Source: Micromonospora arida (GTDB taxonomy: Bacteria; Actinomycetota; Actinomycetes; Mycobacteriales; Micromonosporaceae). Taken from it: a stretch of DNA of 32,925 nt. The notes beneath the pieces were generated by a model. It was given only the letters and a program-made list of their open reading frames with translations, had not been told where the DNA came from and did no database searches. Below are positions 24,069 through 32,688 of this stretch, piece after piece (the stretch's first letter is position 1; each line of letters starts with the position of its first letter). The stretch spans positions 1 to 32,925 of the forward strand of contig NZ_QGSY01000104.1 in the NCBI RefSeq assembly GCF_003857035.1, written 5' to 3'. Both the position numbers and the translations under genes were made by a program.

Positions 24069-25049
24069 ATGCGTTTCATTGCGCTCGACACCCCCAAACC
24101 ACTGTCCAAGATCGGCTTGGGCACCTGGCAGTTCGGCTCCCGGGAATGGGGGTACGGCCCGGACTTCGAACGGCGGGCGGCGCAGATCGTCCGGCGGGCC
24201 GTCGAGCTGGGCGTGACGGTCTTCGACAGCGCGGAGATCTACGGCTTCGGGCGCAGCGAACGCATCCTCGGCGCGGCCCTCGGCGACGACCGGCCGAAGG
24301 TGGTGATTGCCAGCAAGATCCTGCCAGTCCTGCCGGTGGCCGCTGTGGTGCAGCAGCGGGCGGTCGCCTCGGCGGCCCGGCTCGGCGTCACCACCATCGA
24401 CCTCTACCAGGTGCACCAGCCCAATCCGCTGGTCGCCGACCACACCACAATGCGCGGCATGCGGACCCTGCAGGACGTCGGGCTGGTCGGCGAGGTGGGC
24501 GTGAGCAACTACGGGCTGCGCCGCTGGCAGGTCGCCGAAGCCGCCCTCGGCCGGCGGGTGCTCAGCAACCAGGTCCGCTACAGCATGCTGGACCGCGCAC
24601 CCGAGCAGGACCTGCTGCCGTACGCGCGGCAGGCCGGTCGGGTGGTCATCGCGTACAGCCCGCTGGCGCAGGGCTTTCTCTCCGGTCGCTACGACGCCAG
24701 GAACCCGCCGACCGGCGCGGTCCGGCGCGCCAACCCGTACTTCCTGCCAGAGAACCTGGAACGCGGCGCGGCCCTGATCGACACAGTGCGCCAGGTCGCC
24801 GACGCCCACGACGCCACTCCCAGCCAGATTGCACTGGCCTACCTGCTGCGCCACCCGAACGTGCTCGCCATCCCCGGGGCGTCCGGGGTCGAGCAGATGG
24901 AACGCAACGCCGCCGCCGCCGACATCGACCTCGCCGACGACGAGTACACGGCGCTGGCCGAGGCCGCGAAACGCTTCCGCCCGATCACCGGGCTCGCCGC
25001 GATGCCGGCGATGCTGCGTGCCCGGATCGGCAAACCAACCGGAAAGTGA
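24069..25049 (+). CDS. Aldo/keto reductase, AKR13-like
   Basis: A 326-residue aldo/keto reductase with the tetrad D53 and Y58 (VFDSAEIYG), K83 (IASKILP) and H116 (LYQVHQPNP). GEVGVSNYG, QVRYSMLDR, AYSPLAQGFLSGRY and AIPGASGVEQMERNAAA are the usual cofactor and barrel motifs. It is clearly different from the neighbouring AKR, so the pair is not a recent duplication. The substrate is unknown; relatives act on small aldehydes and ketones. ATG 24069 is chosen because the fold begins there and a -10 hexamer lies 7 nt upstream. Its stop overlaps the start of the hemerythrin gene (GTGA), so the two are translationally coupled. Confidence 0.88.
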   Translation: MRFIALDTPKPLSKIGLGTWQFGSREWGYGPDFERRAAQIVRRAVELGVTVFDSAEIYGFGRSERILGAALGDDRPKVVIASKILPVLPVAAVVQQRAVASAARLGVTTIDLYQVHQPNPLVADHTTMRGMRTLQDVGLVGEVGVSNYGLRRWQVAEAALGRRVLSNQVRYSMLDRAPEQDLLPYARQAGRVVIAYSPLAQGFLSGRYDARNPPTGAVRRANPYFLPENLERGAALIDTVRQVADAHDATPSQIALAYLLRHPNVLAIPGASGVEQMERNAAAADIDLADDEYTALAEAAKRFRPITGLAAMPAMLRARIGKPTGK

Positions 25050-25552
25050 GCACAGTGGACGACATCACCGCGCTGATCCTGGACGACCACGCCGCCTTCC
25101 GGCGTGGCTTCGCCCGCCTCGACGACGCCCGCGACGAGCAGGAGATGCTCGCCATCTGGGACGCCCTCGCCCTGCACCTGGACATCCACGCCGAGGCGGA
25201 AGAGGCGATCCTCTACCCGCACCTGGTCAAGCACGGGGACGACGGCGAGGACGAGACCGCCGACGCGATCGGCGACCACAACAAGATCCGCGACGCCGTC
25301 GCCGAGGCGAAACTGCACCCGGTCGGCTCGGACCAGTGGTGGGAGGCGGTCGGCACCGCCCGCCGGGAGAACAGCGAACACCTCGCCGAAGAGGAGGACG
25401 AGGCGCTGCCCGACTTCCGCCGGCACGCCAGCACCGAACTCCGCGCCGAGCTGGGCCAACGCTGGCTGACCTTCTACGGCGAGCACAAGAACGGGCGCAA
25501 CCTTCCGTTCCGCGACAAGGACCCGCAGCAGTACGTCGCCGACCACCGCTGA
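25046..25552 (+). CDS. Hemerythrin-like HHE-domain protein
   Basis: A 168-residue four-helix-bundle protein with di-iron ligands in hemerythrin order: H15 (LDDHAAF), H48 and E52 (DIHAEAEEAILYPHL, with H59), H78 (GDHNKI) and H112 with E116 (EHLAEEEDEALPDF). Bacterial HHE proteins sense or bind O2, NO or peroxide, or store iron; the exact role here is unknown. The frame is open far upstream through the AKR gene, but only this part is real in this frame. GTG 25046 overlaps the AKR stop; GTG 25055 is the alternative. Coupling to an AKR suggests a shared stress response (inference). Confidence 0.87.
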   Translation: MSTVDDITALILDDHAAFRRGFARLDDARDEQEMLAIWDALALHLDIHAEAEEAILYPHLVKHGDDGEDETADAIGDHNKIRDAVAEAKLHPVGSDQWWEAVGTARRENSEHLAEEEDEALPDFRRHASTELRAELGQRWLTFYGEHKNGRNLPFRDKDPQQYVADHR

Positions 25553-25607
25553 GATCTCCCCGGCACGGGGGAGTCGGCGGGACCCGTCCGGGCCGCAGAA
25601 TGACGAG

Positions 25608-26852
25608 GTGACCCTCCGAGCGGTGCTGGCCCCGCTGGTCGCCGGCACCACCTGGCGACGCGGCGTGTTCCTGCTGCTCGGCGGCGTGCTGGCGCTGCCG
25701 TACGGGCTACTCGCGGTGACCTTCGCCCAACTGCTCGCCGACTCGGCGATCCCGCGCCCACTGGTCTACGTCCTGCTGCTCATCGCGGTGCTGATCGCCG
25801 TGGTCCCGTTGCTGCTGGACGGCAGCCGGGCCCTGGAGATCGCCGCCGTCCGGGCCCTGCTCGGCGTCGACCTGCCCGAACCCGCGCCCGGGCACCACGG
25901 CGACCGGGAAACCCGGCTGCGCAGCGCCCTCTGGATCGCCACCCACCTCATCGTCGGCGCCCTGGTGATGATCGCGCTGTTCAGTGCCCTGCCGATGGCG
26001 CTGGCGTTCATCGCCCAACAGTTCGGCATCGGCACCGAGCTGACCGGCCGGGAACAGTTCGGGCCACTGGACGGGCAGGACAGCGGCTGGCTGACACTGA
26101 CCGGGGTGCTCCTGCTGGTCGCTCTCGGCTACGCCGTCGCCGGGCTCGGCGCGCTCGCCGGATCCATGGCACCGGTGCTGCTCGGCCCGGCTCAGGCGGA
26201 GCGGATCGCCGCCCTCGAAGCACGGGCCGCCCGGCTCGCCGAACGCAACCGGCTGGCCCGCGAGCTGCACGACTCGGTCGGTCACGCGCTGACCGTGGCC
26301 ACCCTCCAGGCCGGGGCCGCCCGCGAGGTCCTCGACACCGACCCCGAGTTCGTCCGGCGGGCACTCACCGCCATCGAGGACGTCGGGCGGACCGCGATGG
26401 ACGACCTCGACCACGTGCTCGGGCTGCTCCGGGAGAACGGACGCGACCGGCCCGTGGTGGCGCCGCAGCGTACCCTCGCCGACCTGGACCGATTGGTCAC
26501 CGACGCCCGCGCGGCCGGCCTGACCGTGCACGCGCAACGCGCCGGCGACCCGGCCCGGGTGCCCGCGGTGGTCTCCCGGGAGGGCTACCGGATCGTCCAG
26601 GAAGGACTGACCAACGCCGCCCGGCACGGCCACGGGCCGGTGACGGTACGCCTGGACCTGCACAGCGACGCGCTGGAGCTGGAGCTGGTCAACGCGGTGC
26701 GCCACCCCGACCGAGGCCAGCGGGGGCGAGGCGGTCGAGGCCTGGACGGCATGCGGGAGCGGGTGCTGCTGCTCGGCGGCCGGCTCACAGTGGGCCCCGA
26801 CGGCGACCGGTGGCTGATCCGGGCCCGACTGCCGTACGAGGAGACGACATGA
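25608..26852 (+). CDS. Two-component sensor histidine kinase, NarL/DesK type
   Basis: A 414-residue membrane sensor kinase. About four hydrophobic segments (roughly 18-42, 50-70, 108-138, 162-190) form the input domain, with no large extracellular sensor loop, so it may sense the membrane itself. The HisKA_3 dimerisation helix is NRLARELHDSVGHALTVATL, with phosphorylated H221. The HATPase domain shows the N-box RIVQEGLTNAARHG and the G-box GRGGRGLDGMRERV. GTG 25608 is the likely start, though the ribosome binding site is weak. Its stop overlaps the response regulator start (ATGA). Confidence 0.93.
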   Translation: MTLRAVLAPLVAGTTWRRGVFLLLGGVLALPYGLLAVTFAQLLADSAIPRPLVYVLLLIAVLIAVVPLLLDGSRALEIAAVRALLGVDLPEPAPGHHGDRETRLRSALWIATHLIVGALVMIALFSALPMALAFIAQQFGIGTELTGREQFGPLDGQDSGWLTLTGVLLLVALGYAVAGLGALAGSMAPVLLGPAQAERIAALEARAARLAERNRLARELHDSVGHALTVATLQAGAAREVLDTDPEFVRRALTAIEDVGRTAMDDLDHVLGLLRENGRDRPVVAPQRTLADLDRLVTDARAAGLTVHAQRAGDPARVPAVVSREGYRIVQEGLTNAARHGHGPVTVRLDLHSDALELELVNAVRHPDRGQRGRGGRGLDGMRERVLLLGGRLTVGPDGDRWLIRARLPYEETT

Positions 26853-27499
26853 CCACAGGGGTGCTGATCGTCGACGACGACGAGCTGATCCGGGTAGGAC
26901 TGCAGGCCATCATCGACGCCCAACCCGACCTGCACGTGCTCGCCGAGGCCGCGGACGGCGCCGAGGTGCCGCCGCTGGTCGCCCGGCACCGGCCCGACGT
27001 GGTGCTGATGGACGTGCGGATGCCCGGCATCGACGGCATCCAGGCCACCCGGCACCTGCTGGCCACCTCCGCCGACCCGCCCCGGGTGCTGGTGGTCACC
27101 ACCTTCGCCAACGACGAGTACGTCTACGAGGCGCTGCGCGCCGGCGCCTCGGGGTTCCTCCTCAAACGGGCCCGGCCCGCCGAGGTGGTGGAGGCGGTCC
27201 GGGTGGTCGCGGCCGGCGAGTCACTGCTCTTCCCGACCGCGATCCGCCAACTGGTCGGGGCGTACGGGCCGACGGGCGGCGACCGGTTGAGCGCCGCCCG
27301 GCTCACCGAACGGGAGGCCGAGGTGCTGCGGTTGATGACCACCGGCCGGTCCAACCCGGAGATCGCCGCGCACCTGGTGGTCGGGGTGGAGACGGTCAAG
27401 ACGCACGTCGGCAACGTGCTGGCCAAGCTGGGCGTCCGCGACCGTACGCAGGCGGTCATCGCCGCCTACGAGTCCGGCTTCGTCACCCCGTCCGGCTGA
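26849..27499 (+). CDS. NarL/LuxR-type response regulator
   Basis: A 216-residue regulator with an N-terminal receiver domain (phospho-acceptor D55 in VVLMDVRMPG, acidic pocket VDDDE, Lys in FLLKRARP) and a C-terminal LuxR helix-turn-helix (LTEREAEVLRLMTTGRSNPE through VETVKTHVGNVLAKL). The ATG at 26849 overlaps the kinase stop by 4 nt, so kinase and regulator are made together. The membrane protein gene 76 nt downstream on the same strand is a plausible target or accessory, as in DesK- or LiaFSR-type sets. Confidence 0.95.
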   Translation: MTTGVLIVDDDELIRVGLQAIIDAQPDLHVLAEAADGAEVPPLVARHRPDVVLMDVRMPGIDGIQATRHLLATSADPPRVLVVTTFANDEYVYEALRAGASGFLLKRARPAEVVEAVRVVAAGESLLFPTAIRQLVGAYGPTGGDRLSAARLTEREAEVLRLMTTGRSNPEIAAHLVVGVETVKTHVGNVLAKLGVRDRTQAVIAAYESGFVTPSG

Positions 27500-27575
27500 T
27501 CGGTCCCTCCGACGGGGGAGCGGGTTCACCGCCGGCCGGGAGGGAATCCGGAGGCTGTCCGTCGAGGCTGAGAGC

Positions 27576-28652
27576 ATGACAACGATCACTGCCTCCCCGC
27601 CCCGTACCGACTCCCGCTGGCCGGACCGGCTCGCCCCGCTGGCCGCCGGTTGGCTCGGCCTGTGGGGCGTGCTCGCCCTGATCAGCACGCTCAGCGGCGC
27701 CGGCTACCCGTTCGGCCCGAACGACCACCACGGCGGCGACGTCAGCCTGCTGCGCCTGGTGCCGGTGGAGGTGGCCACCCCGCTCTTCGCCGGCGTGCTG
27801 CTCACCGCCGCGGTGGCCGCCCTGGCCATGAGCCGCCCGGCGGCGCGCCCGCCCGGCCCGCTGCGGGCGCTGCTCGCCGGATACGGCTGGGCGGTCGCGT
27901 TCGTGCTCGTTCTGGTCGTGCCGGATGTCCGCGTGCTGATCGTCCTCGGTTACCTGCCGATCCTGATCGTCGGGGCGCCGTTCGGCTGGCCGCCGATCGA
28001 CTACTCCGACGTCTTCAACTGGGCGCTGTTCGCCCGGTTCGCGGCGCTGGCCGGCGGGCTGCTGCTCGCCGGGGCGGTGCTCGCCTGGCAGCGGCGTACC
28101 GCCGGGGCCTGCGTCGGCTGCGGCCGAGCCGACACCGCACAGGGGTGGACCACCCCGGCCGCCGCCACCCGCTGGGGCCGGTGGGCCGCCGGCATCGCCG
28201 CGGCCATCCCATTGACGTACGCGTTGACCCGGTTCGCCTGGGCGGCCGGCATCCCGTTCGGCATCTCCCGCGAGTTCCTGACCGAGATGCAGGACACCGG
28301 GCTGGTCTGGGCCGGGTTCGGGCTGGCCGCGTTCGCCACCGTCGGCGCGATCCTCACCCTCGGGCTGGTGCAACGCTGGGGCGAGCGCTTCCCGCGCTGG
28401 ATGCTCGGGCTCGCCGGCCGTCGGGTGCCGGCGAAGCTGGCCGTGGTGCCGGCCACCCTGGTCGCCGTCTCCGTGACCGCGGCCTCGCTGGGGCTGCTCA
28501 GCAATCCCGAGTTCTGGCGGCTGACCGGCGGGTTCAGCATGACCGGGGCACCGATGCTGCTCTGGCCGCTGTGGGGCGTGGCGCTCGGCGCGGCCACCTA
28601 CGCGTACCACCTGCGCCGCCGCGGCATCTGCCGGCGTTGCAATCGGGGCTGA
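27576..28652 (+). CDS. Multi-pass membrane protein with two cysteine pairs
   Basis: A 358-residue polytopic protein with about eight hydrophobic segments. A cytosolic-looking loop near residue 180 contains CVGCGR, and the extreme C-terminus ends CRRCNRG, giving two CxxC pairs that could bind zinc or iron together or form disulfides. The loop YPFGPNDHHGGDVSLL between the first segments has two adjacent His. I recognise no transporter family. It follows the two-component genes with 76 nt between, so it may be regulated by them. The ribosome binding site is weak (GAGAGC). Confidence 0.78.
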   Translation: MTTITASPPRTDSRWPDRLAPLAAGWLGLWGVLALISTLSGAGYPFGPNDHHGGDVSLLRLVPVEVATPLFAGVLLTAAVAALAMSRPAARPPGPLRALLAGYGWAVAFVLVLVVPDVRVLIVLGYLPILIVGAPFGWPPIDYSDVFNWALFARFAALAGGLLLAGAVLAWQRRTAGACVGCGRADTAQGWTTPAAATRWGRWAAGIAAAIPLTYALTRFAWAAGIPFGISREFLTEMQDTGLVWAGFGLAAFATVGAILTLGLVQRWGERFPRWMLGLAGRRVPAKLAVVPATLVAVSVTAASLGLLSNPEFWRLTGGFSMTGAPMLLWPLWGVALGAATYAYHLRRRGICRRCNRG

Positions 28653-28663
28653 GGGTGGGAGCG

Positions 28664-28692
28664 GGGGTGCTCCCTGATGCCCGGGGCACCCC
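28664..28692 (+). terminator. Weak hairpin after the membrane protein gene
   Basis: 7-bp stem GGGGTGC with GCACCCC around a 15-nt loop, between the stop at 28652 and the next promoter. No T-tract. Confidence 0.3.
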
Positions 28693-28705
28693 TGCGAATG
28701 TGAGC

Positions 28706-28711
28706 TAGCGT
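28706..28711 (+). promoter_or_regulatory. -10 element, leaderless MoxR ATPase gene
   Basis: TAGCGT, 7 nt before GTG 28719. Confidence 0.5.
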
Positions 28712-28718
28712 GGGTCGA

Positions 28719-30170
28719 GTGACTGCGCCTACTCCGGTAATCCCGGTTCCACCGGCCGACCTGCCCGGCACGCTCGGCGCGCTTCGGGCGGCCGGTCACC
28801 AGTACCGCACCGTCAAGCAGGAACTCCGCGACAACCTCCTCGCCCGGATGCGTTCCGGCGAGACCCGATTCCCCGGCATCGTCGGCTACGACGACACCGT
28901 GCTGCCCGAGGTCGAGCGGGCCCTGCTCGCCGGGCACGACATGGTGCTGCTCGGCGAGCGCGGCCAGGGCAAGACCCGGCTGATCCGCTCACTGGGCGCG
29001 TTGCTCGACGAGTGGACCCCCGTTCTGCCCGGCTCGGTGCTCAACGAGCACCCGATGCACCCGCTCACCCCGGCGTCGGTCGCCCAGGTCGCCGAGGCCG
29101 GTGACGAGCTGCCGATCGGCTGGCTGCACCGCTCGATGCGGTACGGCGAGAAGTTGGCCACCCCGGACACCAGCGTCGGGGACCTGATCGGCGACGTCGA
29201 CCCGATCCGCATCGCCCAGGGTCGTACCCTCGGCGACCCGGAGACCATCCACTTCGGGTTGGTGCCGCGCACCAACCGGGGCATCTTCGCCGTGAACGAG
29301 CTGCCCGACCTGGCCGAACGTATTCAGGTGGCGCTGCTCAACGTGCTGGAGGAGCGGGACATCCAGGTTCGCGGCTACCAGCTGCGCCTGCCACTGGACC
29401 TGCTCCTGGTGGCCAGCGCCAACCCGGAGGACTACACCAACCGGGGCCGGATCATCACCCCCCTCAAGGACCGGTTCGGCGCGGAGATCCGCACCCACTA
29501 CCCGGTCGACCTGGAGTTGGAGCTGGCGCTGATCCGCCAGGAGGCCCACCTGGTCGCCGAGGTGCCCGAGCACGTGCTGGAGGTGCTGGCCCGCTTCGCC
29601 CGCGCCGTCCGGGAGTCGCCGTCGGTGGACCCGCGCTCCGGTGTCTCCGCCCGATTCGCCATCGCCGCCGCCGAGACGGTCGCCGGTGCCGCGCTGCGTC
29701 GCGCCGGTCTGCTCGCCGCCTCCGGCACCCCGGAGGGACGCCCCGAGGCCGCCGTCGCCCGCGTCGGTGACGCGGTGTCGGTGACCAGCACGCTGCGCGG
29801 CAAGGTCGAGTTCGAGAGCGGCGAGGAGGGTCGGGAGACCGAGATCCTCGCGCACCTGCTGCGTACCGCGACCGCCGAGACGTTCCGGGCCCACCTGGCC
29901 GGGCTGGACCTGTCCGGGTTCACCGCCCTGGTCGAGGACGGCGCCGCCATCGAGACCGGCGAGTTGGTCAGCGCCGCGGAGCTGCTGCGCCAGGTCGGCA
30001 CCGTACCCGGGTTGGCGAAGGTCCTGGACCGACTCGACCTGGGCGACGCGCCCACCTCCGAGGAGGCTGCCGCCGTCGTCGAGTTCGTGCTGGAAGGGCT
30101 GCACCTGACCCGCCGGCTCGGCAAGGACGTCACCGACTCGGGGCGCACCGTCTACGGCGGCCGGGGCTGA
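28719..30170 (+). CDS. MoxR/ChlI-type AAA+ ATPase
   Basis: A 483-residue AAA+ ATPase related to the magnesium-chelatase ChlI/BchI subunit and MoxR chaperones. IVGYDDTVLPEVERALLAG precedes Walker A GERGQGKT. GIFAVNELPDLAERIQVALLNVLEER is the Walker B/helix-2 region with an Asn-Glu pair where a canonical Walker B usually has Asp-Glu. LLVASANPEDYTNRGRI is sensor 1, followed by the PLKDRFGAEI arginine-finger region. The C-terminal third is helical. No tetrapyrrole genes are nearby, so a chaperone or complex-remodelling role with the adjacent VWA protein is more likely than Mg chelation. GTG 28719 is supported by a -10 hexamer 7 nt upstream. The VWA gene starts 2 nt after the stop. Confidence 0.9.
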   Translation: MTAPTPVIPVPPADLPGTLGALRAAGHQYRTVKQELRDNLLARMRSGETRFPGIVGYDDTVLPEVERALLAGHDMVLLGERGQGKTRLIRSLGALLDEWTPVLPGSVLNEHPMHPLTPASVAQVAEAGDELPIGWLHRSMRYGEKLATPDTSVGDLIGDVDPIRIAQGRTLGDPETIHFGLVPRTNRGIFAVNELPDLAERIQVALLNVLEERDIQVRGYQLRLPLDLLLVASANPEDYTNRGRIITPLKDRFGAEIRTHYPVDLELELALIRQEAHLVAEVPEHVLEVLARFARAVRESPSVDPRSGVSARFAIAAAETVAGAALRRAGLLAASGTPEGRPEAAVARVGDAVSVTSTLRGKVEFESGEEGRETEILAHLLRTATAETFRAHLAGLDLSGFTALVEDGAAIETGELVSAAELLRQVGTVPGLAKVLDRLDLGDAPTSEEAAAVVEFVLEGLHLTRRLGKDVTDSGRTVYGGRG

Positions 30171-30172
30171 CC

Positions 30173-32125
30173 ATGGCCGGCAACCGGTTCCGTTACGGGC
30201 AGTGGAACGGCGGGCCCGACCCGCTCGCACCCCCGTACGACGTGCGTGAGGCGGTGGACGCGGTCGGTGCCGAGGTGCTGGCCGGCGGCAGCCTGCGGGA
30301 GGCGCTGCGTGACCTGCTGCGCCGTGGGCCGCAGGGACGGGGTGGCCTGGACGACCTGGCCGCCCGGGCGCGGCGGTTGCGCCGGGAGGCGCTGCGCAGG
30401 GGCGACCTGGACGGGGCGGTGACCCGGGCCCAGGCCCTGCTCGACCAGGCCCTCGCCGCCGAGCGGGACGAGCTGCGGGGTCGCGACGACGACGCCGCGC
30501 GGTTCGCCGAGGCGGTGCTGGACAATTTGCCGCGCTCGACGGCGCGGGCGGTGGAGGAGCTGTCCGGCTACCAGTGGGCCAGCGACGACGCCCGCCGTTC
30601 GTACCAGCAGATCCTCGACCAACTCCGCGACGACGTGCTCGGTCAACGCTTCGCCGGGCTGCGCGACGCGGTGCGCGCCTCCGCCGACCCGGCCGCCCAG
30701 CAGCGGCTCGCGGAGATGATGGGCGACCTGAACGACCTGCTCGCCCGGCACGGTCGCGCGGAGGACACCACCGACGCGTTCGCCGAGTTCATGCGCCGAC
30801 ATGGCGACTTCTTCCCGGAGAAGCCGGAGAACGTCGACGAGTTGATCGACGTGCTGGCCCGCCGGGCGGCGGCCGGCGAGCGGCTGATGAACTCGCTCTC
30901 GGAGCGGCAGCGCTCCGAGCTGGCCGGCCTCATGCAGCAGTCGCTCGGCGACCGCCTCGCGGGGGAGTTGTCCGCGCTCGACGCGAACCTGCGGGCGCTG
31001 CGACCCGATCTGCGCTGGGGGCGGGGCGAGCGGGTCCGGGGCGACCAGCCGCTGGACTACGCCGACGCGGCCGGCGCGCTGGGTGAGATCGGCGACCTGG
31101 ACGACCTGCTGGACCAGCTCGACCAGGAACACCCGGGGGCGACCCTCGACGACGTGGACGTCGATGCGGTGGCGCGCACGCTGGGCCGGGACGCGGCCGA
31201 CGACGTTCGCCGGCTGCGCGATCTGGAGCGGGAGCTGCGCCGGCAGGGTTGGGTCAGCCGGGACGCGGAGGGGCTCACACTGAGCCCGAAGGCGCTGCGT
31301 CGGCTCGGCGGGACCGCGCTGCGGCAGGTCTTCGCGGAGCTGACCGCCGGGCCACGCGGCCAGCACGACCTGCGCTCGGCCGGTGCGGCGGGCGAGGTCA
31401 GCGGCGCGTCCAGGCCCTGGCAGTACGGCGATGAGCAACCGCTGGACGTGGTCCGGACGTTGACCCGGGCGGTCAGCCGGGCCGGACCGACGGTCCCGGT
31501 GCAGCTCGCGGTGGACGACTTCGAGGTGGTGGAGACCGAGAGGCGGGCCTCGGCCGCTGTGGTGCTCTGCGTCGACCTGTCGTACTCGATGATCTCTCAG
31601 GGTCGTTGGGGGCCGATGAAGCAGACGGCGCTGGCGCTGGCACACCTGATGGAGACGCGCTTCCCACAGGACGCCCTGCAGATCGTGGGCTTCGGCCGGG
31701 AGGCGATGGCGCTCACCCAGCAGGAGTTGGCGGCCGTGGAGCCGGACATGGAGCAGGGCACCAACCTCCAGCACGCGCTGCGGTTGGCGGGCCGGCACCT
31801 GCGGCGGCACCCGGACGCCGAGCCGATCGTCCTGGTGGTCACCGACGGAGAGCCGACCGCGCACCTGGACCCGGACGACGGGGAGGCGCTGTTCCACTGG
31901 CCGCCGCTGCCGGAGACGATCGAGGCGACGGTCCGCGAGGTGGACCGGCTGAGCCGTTACGGTGCCACGCTCAACCTGTTCATGCTCGGCGACGACCCGG
32001 GCCTGCGGCGCTTCGTCGACGCGGTGGCCCGCCGCAGCCGGGGCCGCATGTTCACCCCGGACACCGACGACCTGGGCGAGTACGTGGTGAGCGACTACCT
32101 CCGCTCCCGCCAATCCCGCCGCTAA
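30173..32125 (+). CDS. VWA-domain protein, partner of the MoxR-type ATPase
   Basis: A 650-residue protein with a long helical, charged N-terminal two-thirds (Arg/Asp/Leu-rich, several coiled-coil-like stretches) and a C-terminal von Willebrand factor A domain (about 460-640). The metal-ion-dependent adhesion site is complete: DLSYS (D468, S470, S472), the Thr of QGTNLQHAL, and the Asp of VTDGEPTAH. There is no signal peptide, so it acts inside the cell. By analogy with MoxR-VWA and ChlI-ChlD pairs, the ATPase ring would act on a client held through the VWA domain. Start ATG 30173 lies 2 nt after the ATPase stop, indicating one transcript and coupled translation. Confidence 0.9.
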   Translation: MAGNRFRYGQWNGGPDPLAPPYDVREAVDAVGAEVLAGGSLREALRDLLRRGPQGRGGLDDLAARARRLRREALRRGDLDGAVTRAQALLDQALAAERDELRGRDDDAARFAEAVLDNLPRSTARAVEELSGYQWASDDARRSYQQILDQLRDDVLGQRFAGLRDAVRASADPAAQQRLAEMMGDLNDLLARHGRAEDTTDAFAEFMRRHGDFFPEKPENVDELIDVLARRAAAGERLMNSLSERQRSELAGLMQQSLGDRLAGELSALDANLRALRPDLRWGRGERVRGDQPLDYADAAGALGEIGDLDDLLDQLDQEHPGATLDDVDVDAVARTLGRDAADDVRRLRDLERELRRQGWVSRDAEGLTLSPKALRRLGGTALRQVFAELTAGPRGQHDLRSAGAAGEVSGASRPWQYGDEQPLDVVRTLTRAVSRAGPTVPVQLAVDDFEVVETERRASAAVVLCVDLSYSMISQGRWGPMKQTALALAHLMETRFPQDALQIVGFGREAMALTQQELAAVEPDMEQGTNLQHALRLAGRHLRRHPDAEPIVLVVTDGEPTAHLDPDDGEALFHWPPLPETIEATVREVDRLSRYGATLNLFMLGDDPGLRRFVDAVARRSRGRMFTPDTDDLGEYVVSDYLRSRQSRR

Positions 32126-32153
32126 CTCCCGCCGCGGCGGGTTGACTGGGGGG

Positions 32154-32618
32154 ATGGAGAGCGGGGGATTGCGGCGGGCCTACGGTGCCCTGTTCGCGGA
32201 GGTCGACGCTGGCGGATTCGGTCCGGCTCCGGAGGGGCAGCTCAGTGCCGAGCAGATCGTCGCGCATCTGGTCGCCAACGACGAGCTGATGATCCAGGCC
32301 ACCGAGGCGTTGCTGGCCGGGTCGCCGTTCGCCTACTACGAGTTGGCGGAGGACATGCACCGCCCGCAGCTCGACGCGCTCGCCGCCGAGCAGGGTGGTC
32401 TGCGTGGCCTGACCGCGCTGCTGCACGGCACCAGTGACCGGCTGTGCGGGCTGGTCGACCAGCTCGGCCTGGCAGCGGAGACCCCGGTCGAGACGCACCT
32501 ACGCGAGGGCTTCGACCTCATCGTCGACGAACCGCTGCCCTGGTCCCGGACCCTGGACCTGCACACCCGGGTGCACCTGCCGAAGCACCAGTCCCAGCTG
32601 CACCTGCTCCGGTCCTGA
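32154..32618 (+). CDS. DinB-like metal-binding protein
   Basis: A 154-residue helical-bundle protein of the DinB/maleylpyruvate-isomerase-N type. The likely metal ligands are H38 (AEQIVAHLVANDE) and H141 and H145 (VHLPKHQSQLH), the usual three-histidine set. In actinobacteria such proteins include thiol (mycothiol)-dependent transferases, but this one has no diagnostic substrate site that I can read. GGGGGG lies directly before the ATG at 32154. It follows the VWA gene by 28 nt and may be cotranscribed with it. Confidence 0.75.
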   Translation: MESGGLRRAYGALFAEVDAGGFGPAPEGQLSAEQIVAHLVANDELMIQATEALLAGSPFAYYELAEDMHRPQLDALAAEQGGLRGLTALLHGTSDRLCGLVDQLGLAAETPVETHLREGFDLIVDEPLPWSRTLDLHTRVHLPKHQSQLHLLRS

Positions 32619-32688
32619 GCGGCGGCGATACGGGCGGCGGCGGCCGATCAGTGTGAACCCGGCACGGGGTGTCGTGGTCTGTTGAGCC

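Noticed and set aside
24146..25552. A 468-codon AKR-hemerythrin fusion
   Set aside because: The upstream part of this frame is out of frame with the AKR and has shadow composition. Only 25046-25552 is coding in this frame, so these are two coupled genes and not a fusion.
30152..32113. 653-codon minus-strand frame over the VWA gene
   Set aside because: Shadow; the plus-strand VWA protein has a complete MIDAS motif and is coupled to the ATPase gene.
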